A DNA stretch of 64,000 nucleotides from Paraburkholderia domus (GCF_905220705.1 NZ_CAJNAT010000021.1:62001-126000), one strand, 5' to 3'; positions 16,861 through 27,200 are shown, numbered from the stretch's first letter. Notes: generated from the sequence alone by a model not told the origin. Translations and numbers: made by a program.

Positions 16861-17180
16861 GGGTAGCTCCAGCAAAGAGGGTGATGTCACAAGGCGCCGA
16901 CGATGAGCGACACGCGTCGCCGATGCGGCTAAACCTTGTCGTGAACCGGGATCACGGCGCGGGCGGTGGTCGACGTATTCACCGAAAAAGTGAACTGGCA
17001 ACCAGGCCCGGCGCAGCGCGGAAATAGATGATCCGGCAGGGTTCCCATAGTAGGAGCCAGGAGCGAACCGGGGAATACCTGAATGTCTTGAAGATTTGCC
17101 TAAAACTCCTGGCAATGAGCGCAGTAGGTCGTTTGGTGCTAAATTTCAAGCATTATTCTCTTGCGCGTCACTATATCGTC
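16861..17180. promoter_or_regulatory. adh-AraC divergent intergenic region
   Basis: 320 bp between the leftward dehydrogenase and the rightward AraC-type gene, so it must hold both promoters. AT content rises from about 17090. A 19-bp stretch at 17108-17126, CCTGGCAATGAGCGCAGTA, recurs with one mismatch at 33281-33299 in front of luxR, and further short blocks (CTTGCGCGTC, TATATCGT) follow in the same order at both places. This may be a binding site of an AraC-type regulator. Confidence 0.5.
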
Positions 17181-18191
17181 ATGTCAACCCGTTCCGTTGA
17201 ACCCGTATCGGTCGAGCGCGGCCCGGCCAACCGCGACCCGGCTGGCGGCCCCGTCGATCCTGCGCAGCAGCGTCTGGTCGAATTATTCGATTTGCTCGCA
17301 CCCACTCCGGGCATGACGCGCTCGAGCTTCGAAGGTGTCAACCTGATGCGCGCCAATAGTCCAATGCCGCGTATGCCCGTGATGTACGAGCCGAGCATCG
17401 TGATCGTCTGCCAAGGGCGCAAGCGTGGTTATCTCGGCGATCAGGTGTTCCAGTACGACGCGCAGCAGTATCTGGTGCTGTCGGTGCCGCTGCCGTTCGA
17501 ATGTGAAACCGAGGCGAGCCCGGAAGAGCCGTTCCTCGCCATCTCGGTGCGTGTCGATCTGACCATGGTGGCGGAGTTGTTGATGGCGCTGAACGAAACG
17601 CAAGGCGCCACGCAGAACGAGCCGCTCGGCATCTATTCGACGCCGCTCGATCCGGCTCTGAGCAATGCCGTGCAGCGTTTGATGGAAGCGCTGGCCTCGC
17701 CGCTCGATGCGCGCATTCTCGCGCCTGGCGTAGTCCGCGAAATCTGTTATCGCGTGTTGACGGGCGAGCAGGGCGATGCGATTCGCGCGGCGCTCACGCA
17801 TCAGAATCATTTCGGCCGCATCGCCAAGGCGCTAAGGCGCATCCATGCCGACTATCACGGGCAACTCGATGTCGATACGCTCGCCTCTGAAGCGGGCATG
17901 AGCCTCGCCGTTTTTCATGCGCAATTCAAGGCTGTGACAGCGACGTCGCCGATGCAGTACGTGAAGACCACGCGTTTGCATCACGCGCGGTTGCTGATGG
18001 TGCAGGATGGTTTGAATGCAGGTGCGGCCGCTGCGCGGGTCGGTTACGAAAGCGCGTCGCAATTCAGCCGCGAGTTCAAGCGCCTGTTCGGCTTGAGCCC
18101 CGTCGATGAAGTCAAGCGCATGCGCGCTGTGTACGATGCGCCGCCGCCGCGCTTGGTCAAGCCGGTCGCGCGTTATGTGACAGCGGTATAA
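17181..18191 (+). CDS. AraC-family transcriptional regulator with AraC_N cupin domain
   Basis: 336 residues from ATG 17181 (MSTRSVEPVS); the frame is open 51 codons upstream but that part lies in the promoter region. The N-terminal half is an AraC-type regulator N-terminus (MYEPSIVIVCQGRKRGYLG, QYLVLSVPLPFECE), a small-molecule binding cupin. The C-terminal half has the double HTH: LAVFHAQFKAVTATSPMQYVKTTRLHHAR and VGYESASQFSREFKRLFGLSP. Members of this class are typically paired with aldehyde or alcohol dehydrogenases, as here with the divergent adh. Confidence 0.9.
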   Translation: MSTRSVEPVSVERGPANRDPAGGPVDPAQQRLVELFDLLAPTPGMTRSSFEGVNLMRANSPMPRMPVMYEPSIVIVCQGRKRGYLGDQVFQYDAQQYLVLSVPLPFECETEASPEEPFLAISVRVDLTMVAELLMALNETQGATQNEPLGIYSTPLDPALSNAVQRLMEALASPLDARILAPGVVREICYRVLTGEQGDAIRAALTHQNHFGRIAKALRRIHADYHGQLDVDTLASEAGMSLAVFHAQFKAVTATSPMQYVKTTRLHHARLLMVQDGLNAGAAAARVGYESASQFSREFKRLFGLSPVDEVKRMRAVYDAPPPRLVKPVARYVTAV

Positions 18192-18212
18192 GCGCGTTTG
18201 CAGAAAACGTCG

Positions 18213-18986
18213 TTATAGACCGCTGAACCAGTTGTACCCCTGGTCTTCCCAATAGCCACCAGGGTTCGTGTTGGTCACGAAGATCGCCGCGATGTGCTTC
18301 GGATTCTTGAAACCCAGTTTGGTCGGCACGCGCAGCTTCAGCGGATAGCCGTATTTGGCCGGCAGCGGCGCGTCGCGGAAATCGAGTGTCAGCTGGGTTT
18401 GCGGATGCAAGGCCGTCGCCATGTCGAGGCTCGAATAATAACGATCCGCGCATTTGAAGCCGACGTAGCGTGCGCTCAGATCGGCGCCGATGCGTTCGAG
18501 GAACGTGCGAAACGGCACGCCTCGCCATTGCCCGATCGCGCTCCATCCTTCGATGCAGATGTGCCGCGTAATCTGTGAAGCCTGCGGCAAGGCGCGCAGT
18601 TGATCGAGATTCCACGTGCGCTTGTCCTGCACCAAACCCGACACTTCCAATTGATACGTCGAACCGTCGATATCCGGTGCGTCGAACTCCGGATAGAACG
18701 CGTTGAATGGGAACGGGTCAGTGATTTCGCTTGCCGAATAGGTGGGTGCAAGTTTGTTGCGGTCGAACAGCCATCCTTGCACGCGATCGTTCCAGCGCGA
18801 CATGGCCCATAAAACCTTGTCGACCGAATCGCCGTCCTGCATGTTGCAGCCCGAGAGCATCGCTAGCGCGCCGATCGAAAGCGAAGAACGCAGGAACAAT
18901 CGCCGTTGCAATCGTTCAATTTGCGGTTTGTGGTCGGCGAGGACAATGCGCGCGCTGCGCGAGTCCTTGCGTTCTGATTCGCTCAT
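18213..18986 (-). CDS. Tat-exported molybdopterin-dependent oxidoreductase (MsrP-like)
   Basis: 257 residues from ATG 18984-18986. The N-terminus has RRLFLRSSLSIGALAMLSGC, a twin-arginine motif followed by a lipobox-like cysteine, so it is probably exported folded and may be lipid anchored. The SUOX-type domain carries RHICIEGWSAIGQWRGVPF, in which the cysteine is the molybdenum ligand. This contrasts with the protein at 1641-2183, which lacks it. The next gene overlaps by 4 bp and encodes a cytochrome b that would supply electrons, an arrangement like msrPQ. The true substrate (methionine sulfoxide or other) is not shown. Confidence 0.8.
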   Translation of the reverse strand: MSESERKDSRSARIVLADHKPQIERLQRRLFLRSSLSIGALAMLSGCNMQDGDSVDKVLWAMSRWNDRVQGWLFDRNKLAPTYSASEITDPFPFNAFYPEFDAPDIDGSTYQLEVSGLVQDKRTWNLDQLRALPQASQITRHICIEGWSAIGQWRGVPFRTFLERIGADLSARYVGFKCADRYYSSLDMATALHPQTQLTLDFRDAPLPAKYGYPLKLRVPTKLGFKNPKHIAAIFVTNTNPGGYWEDQGYNWFSGL

Positions 18987-19615
18987 GCCTTGCTCCTTTC
19001 GTGCGTGGCGATTCGGGCGCGACCGGTCAACATCGGCAGCAGCGTGCGCGGCACCAGCAGCACCAGCGCCAGATGCACGACGACAAAACCCACCACGCCG
19101 GCCATCGCGACAAAATGCACGCGACGCGCGAAATCGAAGCCGCCGAAGAGCGCGGTAAGCCACGAGAATTGCACGGGCTTCCAGATCGAGAGCCCCGACG
19201 CGACCAGCAGCACGCCCAGCAACAGTACGAGGAGATAGAGCGCGCGCTGCACCGCGTTATATTTGCCGGTATCGTGCGGCAGCTTGAACTGCATCGCTAG
19301 TGCGGCATCGTGTACGACGTCGCGTGGATAGACGGGCAACAGTTTGCGACGGAAATGGCCTCGCCCGATGCCATACGCCAGATACAGCAGGCCGTTCGCG
19401 CACAACAGCCACATCGCCGCGAAATGCCATGCAATCGAGCCGCCCAGCCAGCCGCCTACAGTCGCCCACAGCGGAAATTTGAATGGAAAGAAAGGCGACG
19501 CGTTATAGATCGCCCAGCCGCTCATCACCATGCAGACCATCGCAAAGGCGTTAATCCAGTGCGTGATTCGTACGACGAGCGGGTGGACGACAGAGCGCAC
19601 TTGCGGTTCGGGCAT
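18983..19615 (-). CDS. Cytochrome b561-type membrane subunit
   Basis: 210 residues with four or five membrane helices. Histidines that could ligate heme b are in VVRITHWINAFAM (first helix), SIAWHFAAMW and FVVVHLALVLL. This is the Ni/Fe-hydrogenase/thiosulfate-reductase type cytochrome b fold. Stop and start codons overlap (ATGA) with the molybdoprotein gene downstream, so the pair forms one complex: quinol oxidation in the membrane, reduction of a periplasmic substrate by the molybdenum subunit. Confidence 0.82.
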   Translation of the reverse strand: MPEPQVRSVVHPLVVRITHWINAFAMVCMVMSGWAIYNASPFFPFKFPLWATVGGWLGGSIAWHFAAMWLLCANGLLYLAYGIGRGHFRRKLLPVYPRDVVHDAALAMQFKLPHDTGKYNAVQRALYLLVLLLGVLLVASGLSIWKPVQFSWLTALFGGFDFARRVHFVAMAGVVGFVVVHLALVLLVPRTLLPMLTGRARIATHERSKA

Positions 19616-19714
19616 GGCGAGCGGTGATGAGACAAAGAAAATTTGAAAGCCGCGTCATTGAGGCACGCGGCTATTCGAATGGCTGAAACGGCGAACGCTT
19701 GAAAAAGCGCCGGA

Positions 19715-20347
19715 TCACATTGGCGGCGTTACACCGTGCTCGCCGGCCGAGATGAAATTCGCCGCCATCGAGCCGTCAGTTTCCTTATGAGCGAACAGCA
19801 CGACCTTCGCGCCCGGTACCAGCAGCGAACGGTCACCCGGTTCGAGCGCGACGATAGGCACGTCTTGCGGAATCACGATCTTCTTTTCGCCGTCCTTGTA
19901 CTTGACGGTGATCGTGCGGCCGTTGCTGACCACGAGCGAGCCCACCGTGCCGTTGGTCATCGTGCTGTTCGAGCCGAGGTCCCACGGGCGATGACCTTCG
20001 CCGGAGCCGCGCATGCTGGCCGGGAAGACGTGCACTTCGAGTGCCTTCAGCGTGCCATCGGGCTGCGGGATCGCGGCGGTGCCGACATAGCTGTCCGGCT
20101 TGATATCGTTGGCGCTGGCGATCGCGACGCCGCGAATCGGCGTGTCCTTGGCGAGCTTCACGTCGACGTCTTTGCCATCGCGCGTGTGGACCTTGAGCAC
20201 GTCGCCCGAGAGCGAGGTCACCGTGCCGCGTACGCCGGTGGGCGCAGCGGTCTGGGCTTGCGCGGCGGATCCCGCGGCGAACAGCGAGGCTGCGACGAGC
20301 GCCGGGGCGACGATGGCGCGAATCGCATTAGCGGAAACAATCTTCAT
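19715..20347 (-). CDS. Exported protein of unknown function (DUF5666-like)
   Basis: 210 residues. Signal peptide at about 1-32 (ALVAASLFAAGSAAQAQ). The mature protein is rich in beta strands, with RGTVTSLSGDVLKVHTRDGKDVDVKLAKDT and a second similar repeat GTVGSLVVSNGRTITVKYKDGEKKIVIP, the pattern of DUF5666/OB-like domains in pairs. No cysteines or catalytic motifs. It is divergent from the two-component system at 20532, whose regulator might control it. Function is unknown. Confidence 0.65.
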   Translation of the reverse strand: MKIVSANAIRAIVAPALVAASLFAAGSAAQAQTAAPTGVRGTVTSLSGDVLKVHTRDGKDVDVKLAKDTPIRGVAIASANDIKPDSYVGTAAIPQPDGTLKALEVHVFPASMRGSGEGHRPWDLGSNSTMTNGTVGSLVVSNGRTITVKYKDGEKKIVIPQDVPIVALEPGDRSLLVPGAKVVLFAHKETDGSMAANFISAGEHGVTPPM

Positions 20348-20408
20348 GAGTCTGCTCTGGGTGGGTGAAGGATAGGGTCAGGTTAGGCGCGCGACTGGCT
20401 CCGGAGAG

Positions 20409-20424
20409 TGACAGACGGATGACA
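20409..20424 (+). promoter_or_regulatory. Candidate response-regulator site (TGACA direct repeat)
   Basis: TGACA at 20409-20413 and again at 20420-20424, an 11-bp period, about one helical turn. OmpR-family regulators bind such head-to-tail sites. It lies between the DUF5666-like gene and the response regulator gene, so autoregulation or control of both is possible. Weak evidence: two pentamers only. Confidence 0.35.
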
Positions 20425-20531
20425 AAAACGTCATGAACGGCGCGCCGCGGCCACGTAGAATGGCCGCCATATCCACGTCTTCATTCATGACCCGCGCCCA
20501 CGGCGGCGCTCGGGGTCGGAAACCAGGCACC

Positions 20532-21203
20532 ATGAGCATCCTCGTCATCGAAGACGACCCGAAAACCGGCGACTACCTGAAGAAGGGGCTGCGTGAAAGC
20601 GGCTACGCAGTCGATCTCGCGCGCACCGGCACGGACGGCCTGCACATGGCACTCGAACACGCATATGACCTCGTGGTGCTGGACGTCATGCTGCCGGGCA
20701 TCGACGGTTGGGAAATCATGCGTGCGCTGCGGGCGCGCCGTGACCTGCCGGTGATTTTCCTGACCGCGCGCGATCACGTCAGCGACCGCATCCGCGGCCT
20801 TGAACTCGGCGCCGACGATTACCTCGTCAAACCGTTCTCGTTCACCGAACTGGTGTTGCGCATCCGCACATTGCTGCGCCGCGGCGTGATCCGCGAGAGC
20901 GATGTGTTCGAGATCGCCGACCTCAAGCTCGACGTCCTGCGCCGCAAGGTCACGCGCGAAGGCGTCGAGATTCCGCTGACCAACAAGGAATTCATGCTGC
21001 TGCATCTGCTGGTGCGCCGTCAGGGCGAAGCGCTGTCGCGTACGCAGATCGCCTCGGAAGTGTGGGATATGAATTTCGACAGCGACACCAACGTGGTGGA
21101 CGTGGCCATCAAACGCTTGCGCGCCAAGGTCGATCATCCGTTTGAAAAGAAGCTGATTCATACGGTGCGCAGTATTGGCTACACCTTCGGCGAAGGCTCA
21201 TGA
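20532..21203 (+). CDS. OmpR-family response regulator, heavy-metal type (IrlR/CusR-like)
   Basis: 223 residues from ATG 20532-20534. The receiver has IEDDPKTGDYL, the phospho-accepting aspartate in LVVLDVMLPGIDGW, ARDHVSDRIRGLELGADDYLVKPFSF with the lysine, then a winged-helix domain ending VVDVAIKRLRAKVD and IHTVRSIGYTFGE. The TGDYLKKGLRESGYAVDLARTGTDGL stretch is characteristic of the CopR/CusR/IrlR subgroup that responds to copper, silver, zinc or cadmium. The sensor gene overlaps by 4 bp. No metal efflux genes are adjacent, so the regulon is elsewhere or differs. Confidence 0.88.
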   Translation: MSILVIEDDPKTGDYLKKGLRESGYAVDLARTGTDGLHMALEHAYDLVVLDVMLPGIDGWEIMRALRARRDLPVIFLTARDHVSDRIRGLELGADDYLVKPFSFTELVLRIRTLLRRGVIRESDVFEIADLKLDVLRRKVTREGVEIPLTNKEFMLLHLLVRRQGEALSRTQIASEVWDMNFDSDTNVVDVAIKRLRAKVDHPFEKKLIHTVRSIGYTFGEGS

Positions 21204-22600
21204 AACTGTGGACCGAACGTTCGTTGACGGCTCGCACCACGGTGCTGTTCGCGTCGATCGCGTGCGTGGTGATCGGCACGCTGGGCGCGTATTTCTATCA
21301 CTCTGCCCAGCTGTCCTTGCAGCGCCGCGCGGACGTGGTGCTGACCGGGCGTGTGGAACATTTCAGCCGCATCGTGCGCGATCTTTATTCGGTCAGCGAA
21401 TTGAAGAACCGGCCGTTGCTGTTCGAGACCATGCTCGGCGCCGAGGAAGACGTGCTGCTGTTCCGCCGGCCAGGCGAAGCGCCGTTCATCGACGTGAACC
21501 CCGGCAACATTGCGGTGCCCGCGCTGCAGGGCGGCACAGAGGGCCGGCTGCCGACGCTCTCGGACATCCGCCAGACGATGTTGCCGGACGGCGTGCCGGT
21601 TCATTGGGCGGTTGCTACTGTCAAGGCGCGCGAGGACGGCAGCGAGGTCGAAGTGATCGCTGCGCATCCGATGACTCAGGAAGTGCGGATGCTCGCCGCG
21701 TACCGCAATCGCATTGTGCTGGCCACGCTGACCGGCATGCTCGCGGCCACGTTGCTCGCCTACTATGTGCTGCGCCGCGCGTTGCGGCCGGTGCGCGAGA
21801 TCGCCACGCGGGCGGCGCAGATCAGTCCGGCGAGTTTGTCGGTGCGGCTCGATAGCGAGGCGGCGCCGGTCGAATTACGCCAGCTCACGCACGCCTTCAA
21901 CGCCATGCTCGACCGTCTCGCCAATGGGTACCAGCGCCTCTCGCAGTTCTCCGCCGATCTGGCGCATGAAATTCGCACGCCCGTGGGCGCCTTGATCGGC
22001 CAGACCCAGGTGACGCTCGCCAAACCGCGCGAAACCGACGAGTATCAGCAACTGCTCGAGTCGAATCTCGAAGAGCTGAACCGCTTGAGCAACATCGCCG
22101 AAAATATTCTGTTTCTCGCCCACGCGGACCATGCTGCGCTGTCCATCGACCGTGAGCCGGTCGACCTGCGCGTTGAACTGGCCAAGATTGCAGACTATTT
22201 CGAAGGCCCCGCCGACGAACGCGGCATGCGCTTTACCGTCGAGGCTCAGGGCGTGGCGTCGGTCAATCCGATGCTATGCCGGCGGGCGATCAACAATCTC
22301 GTCGTCAATGCGGTGCGATACGGCGCGGGCCATACGGTGGTGCGTTTGAGCGGCACGCAGGACGAACAGGGCGCGATCGTGGTGGTGGAGAACGACGGCG
22401 CGCCGATTCCTCGCGAGCAACTGGACCGCCTGTTCGATCGTTTCTACCGCGCGGATGCGGCGCGCAGCGCGTTCACCGAATCGAGCGGGTTGGGACTCGC
22501 GATCGTCAAGGCGATCATGCATCTGCACGGCGGCACGGCGCGTGTGGTATGTCCGGTGCCGGGTGTGGTGCGCTTCGAATTGCGCTTTCCGGGCGCTTAG
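21200..22600 (+). CDS. Heavy-metal sensor histidine kinase (IrlS/CusS-like)
   Basis: 466 residues. Transmembrane helices lie at about 14-36 and 168-190, with a periplasmic sensor between and a HAMP domain after. The H-box is FSADLAHEIRTPVGALIGQTQ, the N box INNLVVNAVRYG, G1 VVENDGAPIP and G2 SSGLGLAIVKAI. Length and order match the heavy metal sensor kinase family. It is translationally coupled to the regulator upstream through ATGA. Its stop codon overlaps the 3' end of the convergent VOC gene by a few bases. Confidence 0.88.
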   Translation: MKLWTERSLTARTTVLFASIACVVIGTLGAYFYHSAQLSLQRRADVVLTGRVEHFSRIVRDLYSVSELKNRPLLFETMLGAEEDVLLFRRPGEAPFIDVNPGNIAVPALQGGTEGRLPTLSDIRQTMLPDGVPVHWAVATVKAREDGSEVEVIAAHPMTQEVRMLAAYRNRIVLATLTGMLAATLLAYYVLRRALRPVREIATRAAQISPASLSVRLDSEAAPVELRQLTHAFNAMLDRLANGYQRLSQFSADLAHEIRTPVGALIGQTQVTLAKPRETDEYQQLLESNLEELNRLSNIAENILFLAHADHAALSIDREPVDLRVELAKIADYFEGPADERGMRFTVEAQGVASVNPMLCRRAINNLVVNAVRYGAGHTVVRLSGTQDEQGAIVVVENDGAPIPREQLDRLFDRFYRADAARSAFTESSGLGLAIVKAIMHLHGGTARVVCPVPGVVRFELRFPGA

Positions 22601-23016
22601 CGGGCTGCTTGCGTGGCTGCAGTCGTGTCCGGCTCGTGGCAACACACACAGAGCTTGTTGCCATCGGGATCGCGGAAGTACGCGCCGTAATAGTCCGCGT
22701 GATAGTGCGGACGCAAACCCGGCGGCCCTTCGCAGGCGCCGCCTTGAGCGAGCGCCGCAGCATGCGCGCGATCGACCGTGGCGCGGTCATTGGCAAGGAG
22801 GGCCAACATCTGGCCGTTGCCTGCGGTGGCGGGTCCACCGTTGTAGGGCTTGCTAATCACAAACAGTGGCCGCGGTGCATCGGCCGCCATCCAGCCGGCC
22901 CAGCAAGCATCTTCATCGCGGAACTTGAGCCGCAGCCCTAAGGTTTCCATCAGCACGCTATAAAAATCGAACGCGCGCTCGAAATCCGAAATGCCGACGA
23001 ATACATGGGAAAGCAT
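22597..23016 (-). CDS. VOC-family (glyoxalase-like) protein
   Basis: 139 residues of the betaalphabetabetabeta vicinal-oxygen-chelate fold: HVFVGISDFERAFDFYSVLMETLG at the start and DYYGAYFRDPDGNKLCVCCH near the end, the normal places of metal-ligating His and Glu/other residues. Members include glyoxalases, dioxygenases and fosfomycin-type resistance proteins; nothing here picks one. It converges on the sensor kinase and is the last gene before the island boundary. Confidence 0.8.
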   Translation of the reverse strand: MLSHVFVGISDFERAFDFYSVLMETLGLRLKFRDEDACWAGWMAADAPRPLFVISKPYNGGPATAGNGQMLALLANDRATVDRAHAAALAQGGACEGPPGLRPHYHADYYGAYFRDPDGNKLCVCCHEPDTTAATQAAR

Positions 23017-23067
23017 TAGTGCCGCTCCTCGTTTGCGTTGCAGGCCGGTTCAAACCGGGCGGGATTC

Positions 23068-23240
23068 TTCAAACCTTTGCTGGCCAGCGGGTTGCCGTTG
23101 GCGTCTTTGACGACGCGCTCGTGGGCGCGTCAGCGTTCGCGGTGGTGGTCATCGGCCACTCATGTGCGTTATCCGGGTAGACGTGATTTTAGCCGTCCGG
23201 GTCAGTGTGTATTGCGAAAGCGGGCAGGAATCGTCGACAT
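23068..23240 (-). pseudogene. Decayed, internally deleted copy of yjdM (phnA)
   Basis: The 5' part of yjdM is recognisable from ATG 23238-23240 (MSTIPA) to GGCCAGCGG at 23082, aligning with 37961-38121 of the intact gene at roughly 85 percent identity by eye. It has a small deletion in the zinc-ribbon region and stop codons after about 12 residues. The sequence then jumps to CTTCAAACCTT (23068-23078), which matches the last codons of yjdM, so the middle is deleted. It has the same orientation as the intact copy, 14.5 kb away across the NRPS island. Confidence 0.82.
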
Positions 23241-23305
23241 GATGTTGTCCACATGACCTTTCAAACGAGCCCGCGAGCCTTGCGGACGGCTTTCGACTAT
23301 GACGG

Positions 23306-24166
23306 TCAATCCGCGATGGCCAGTTCTTTTGACAGCGCAAGTAGCTGTTCCAGATAGTGCGCTACTCCATCCCTGTAATTGGGTAGCGCCTGCGGAAGGT
23401 TCGGTAAATGACATTGCAACTCGGTCATGGCGTTACCCATGAGCACACCGTGACCTACCGATCTGAGAAGTTCCATGTCGTTCATCGCGTCACCTAGGGC
23501 AATGGTCTGCGTGAGCGAGATATGTTGGCTCGCAAGAAACCGCTTGGCGGCGGTCATTTTGCTCAGATTCCGCGAGACTATATCAATGGTTTTCGGGGAT
23601 GATTTGCTTGACTCGGATACAGCACCAAAGCGCTCGCGCAATGCGACGAGCGCTGTATCGGTTGTATTGGCGTCACCGTGCAGAAGAATCTTGAATGGCG
23701 CAATGTTGTGGAGTGTCCGTTCGTCATGATAGTGGCAGGTCAGCCCGGAGCTCGCAATATAACCGGTGAAGTCGGGATTGGGCGTCAAGGAATGCCAGCC
23801 AGCGCGCGAAAACAACGTGACGTGCAAAGGGAGACGGCGCGTAAAGCGCAGAATTTTTCCACTCAACGCCGGTGCCAGTGTTTGTTCAAATACAGGTGAA
23901 TGTTGCGGACCAGTCTTGACCAGAGCACCGTTACAGGAGAGAACAGTTGGCGCGAAGCTGAGTTTTTGCAAGACTCGTCTGGCGTCTTCATCAAGTCGCC
24001 CGGTGGCAATAATGATCATCATGTTGCGCCGGTGCAGAAGTTCAAGAATTTTGATGGAGTAGTCCGAAATCATTCCGCGGTCGTCCAGAAGGGTGCCATC
24101 AAGATCGATAACGACAGCACGCCATGGTTCGGAAGATTCTCTGGAACGTAAAAGTTGAGATGACAT
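23306..24166 (-). CDS. Cof/HAD-IIB family phosphatase in the NRPS operon
   Basis: 286 residues from ATG 24164-24166, preceded by an excellent AAGGAG. HAD motifs are complete: I, VVIDLDGTLLDDRG; II, IIATGRL; III, a lysine in SKMTAAKRFL; IV, GDAMNDMELL. The cap is of C2B type, as in Cof sugar-phosphate phosphatases. It lies 49 bp behind the NRPS gene and is the last gene of the leftward operon. It may remove a phosphate from a precursor or product, or give self-protection; the sequence does not decide. Confidence 0.82.
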   Translation of the reverse strand: MSSQLLRSRESSEPWRAVVIDLDGTLLDDRGMISDYSIKILELLHRRNMMIIIATGRLDEDARRVLQKLSFAPTVLSCNGALVKTGPQHSPVFEQTLAPALSGKILRFTRRLPLHVTLFSRAGWHSLTPNPDFTGYIASSGLTCHYHDERTLHNIAPFKILLHGDANTTDTALVALRERFGAVSESSKSSPKTIDIVSRNLSKMTAAKRFLASQHISLTQTIALGDAMNDMELLRSVGHGVLMGNAMTELQCHLPNLPQALPNYRDGVAHYLEQLLALSKELAIAD

Positions 24167-24215
24167 TGAAGTGCTCCTTTCGATCACGCATGATCCACTG
24201 GTGTTTTTAGAGAAA

Positions 24216-27200
24216 CTACATTTCACCCCGTGCCAAAAGCGTGTTTTGCACAGTTGATGGATTAATCGGCGCCGTCACCATGTTGATTAGCACCGAAACA
24301 AAGCGTGCCAGGAGCTGAGCGGCCGTCTCTTCACTCAGCTCTCGCGCGTCGTAGAACAATTGAAGCTGCAGACCTTCCGATTGGGGAGTCAGACAAAACA
24401 CTGTCTGATGGTTGCTGCCGGAAACCGCCTCCAGCAAACTGATTCTAAATGGTGGATCACTGCCCAGATCGAGTTCGGGCATATTCTGAAACACGAACAA
24501 GCTGCCAAAGGGCGACTCGGGAACCCAGTTCTGGTTGTAATGGTTCAAATCATAGAAGGCGAATTGCTGACGGTCCGGTTGAGTACGGGCAATGTCATCA
24601 AGCAGGTCTGCCACGCTGCGTTGACGAATCGCCGTCAAGCGAAGCACCGGACTGGCGATAAACAGCCCAACCAGATGCTCAGCGTCGTCGACTTGCGTCG
24701 GCCGTTCACTCATCGTTGACCCGATAGAGATGTCGTCCTCGTCCAGACTTTCGGAAAGCGTCACCATCCATGCCAACTGGCAAAGCTGATTCGCGGTATA
24801 GCAGTGCGTCTTGCCGAATGCATAGAGCGCGTCTTTCTGTTTCAACGTCAGTGTCGAGTTCACGCACCGCATGCGGAAATGGCGACGCGTATCGACCGTT
24901 CTCGTGGCGTCGCTGGGTAAGCGCTGGTTCTGCTTCGCGTCTTGCAGGTAGAGACCCCAGAACGTTCGCGCTTGCTGCTGGTTGAAATCGCGCCGCAGAA
25001 ATATGGGGAATGGGGAAAAACTGCGAATGCGATTGGCCGCCGGTACGCCCTCACGGAGCGAAACATACGCCGCGGCGATCTCTCTCAACAAGGTTCGAAA
25101 CGACCATCCGTCAAATAGAACGTGGTTGAACGTAAAGATCAGTATGTGGCGTTCGGCGTCGATTCGAGCCATAAAGATGCGAAATAACGGAGGCTGCTCG
25201 AAGTCGAATGGCTGATTACGTTGTTGCAAAATGGTCTGGCGCAAGGTGTCTTCCCTGGCTCGTTCGTCGAGCACGCTCCAATTCGCGATCTGAATCGGCA
25301 CCGTTACCTGCTTACAAATAAATAGATGCGGATTGCCAGGGGAGCCCATGTCGCTGAACCCCGCCCTCAGGACGTCGTGTTGCGCCGCGACATGTGCCCA
25401 CGAGTCAGCCATGCGCTGCGGATCGAACAGTCCATCTATTTGAAAAACGGCCTGGTCGATCTGATAGTCCGGATCGACGCGATTGAAATACATCAGTTCG
25501 CGCTGCACATCGGTCGCGCGGTAGACATTCTCGATTTTATGCTTTTCCTGAAGCCGATCCAATTCGGCCGGAGCGATTGCCGTATCGGGAAAATCACTGG
25601 GGGTAAACAAACTGTGCTCTTGCGAGGTTTCGCTTGCACACAGGTCAATGATCTCGTTGAGCGCGCCGGTGAAATCGTTCGCCAGTTTTTGCGCGACATC
25701 GTGACGTAAGCGGCTTGTGAGAGACAGTTGCAAACTTTGCTCGAAAACGCCGCCAGCGATGTTGATGAGATTGCGATCCTCGTTGCGAGGGTCTACCAGG
25801 GTGCCGCAACCGTTGATAGAGAGTTGCCATGCACCGCCTGATTCGCCGGATGTGAATTGTCCGAGGTAGTTAAAGCTAATAGGGGGAAGGCAATGGGCTT
25901 TGAGCGCGCCGATGTCGATATCGCCGGTGTACGTGTATTTAAGCGCGCCGTAACCTATCCCCTTATCGGGAATTGCTCTCAGGGATTCCTTGATGCTGCG
26001 CAATGTACCGATAGTCGTATCTTCGGTCGCGAGCTTGATGGGATACATGCAGGTAAACCAGCCAACCGTGTGGCGGATATCCAGATTCGGATTGATCTCT
26101 TCTCGGCCATGACCTTCGAGCGTGAGCCAGCTTTCCCGGGAACCGTGCCAGCGCTGCAGTGCAATGATCAGCGCGCTAAGCAGAAGATCGTTGATTTCAG
26201 TATGGAATGCAGTTGCTGTTTCCCTAAGCATGCGACTGGTTTGCACCGTGTCGAGCTGGATTGGGGTGTGGTGATAGTCAGCGATGATGTCGGCACGTTG
26301 CCAGTAGTTCGGCTGGTTTGCAATTTGGCGCTGCCACATCGCAAGCTGGCTCGAATGTTCTGTCGCGTAGTTTTCGACTGCAGCTACCCATTGCCGATAG
26401 CTGCTTCCCTTTTTTTGCAGAGATTCCCCTCGGCTCAGTGTCTTTACGTCGTCCTGGATAATGCGCCAGGAAATGGCATCCATCACCAGGTGATGGGCTG
26501 CAAAGAACAGGTGCTGCTGATCGGCTGCTGCGATGTTGTGAATCCATGCAATGCACCAGAGTGGGCCGCGTGTCAAATCGAAACCGCTTTGCAATTTGGT
26601 CAGGTGGTTTTCCAGGGCTTGCTGTCCCATGGCCGCGTCCAGTATCACCACTCGGGGGGCGGGGAGATCTTTCTGATAGCTTTGCGCGGTGATTCTCGTC
26701 ACATCATGCTGGAAGTTCGCCCGCAGCATGTCGTGGCGGGCATGTAAGGTCGCGATCAAATCGTCCACGGCCGAGCGTTGCATTACCGGCACGTGCACAA
26801 TAAAGGCCTGATTCCAGTGATGCGGTCTCGGAAACTCTTGAGATGCGAACCAGCTTTGTATTGGCAGGAGCGGAAACTGTCCGCTTAGCGTCCCTTGTTC
26901 ACTAATCTGTCTTGAGGTGGTTTGGCGGTTCTCCAACCAGCTTGCGAGGCGGGCAATCGTTCGTTGTTCAAACACGTCGCGTACTGTGCAGACAATGGCG
27001 CGTTTGCGTAATTCGGAGGTTAGCAAGATGCTCAGAATGGAGTCACCGCCAATGCGGTAAAAATCATCTTCCACGCTGATTTGTGTCGCGCCGAGCACGT
27101 GGCACCATGCAGCATGCAGGTTTTTTTCGAGGGCGGATCGTGGCGCGAGCCCTGATGCGTCGTCTACTCGGGTTTCAAGTGTGTGCAGCGCTGCTCTATC

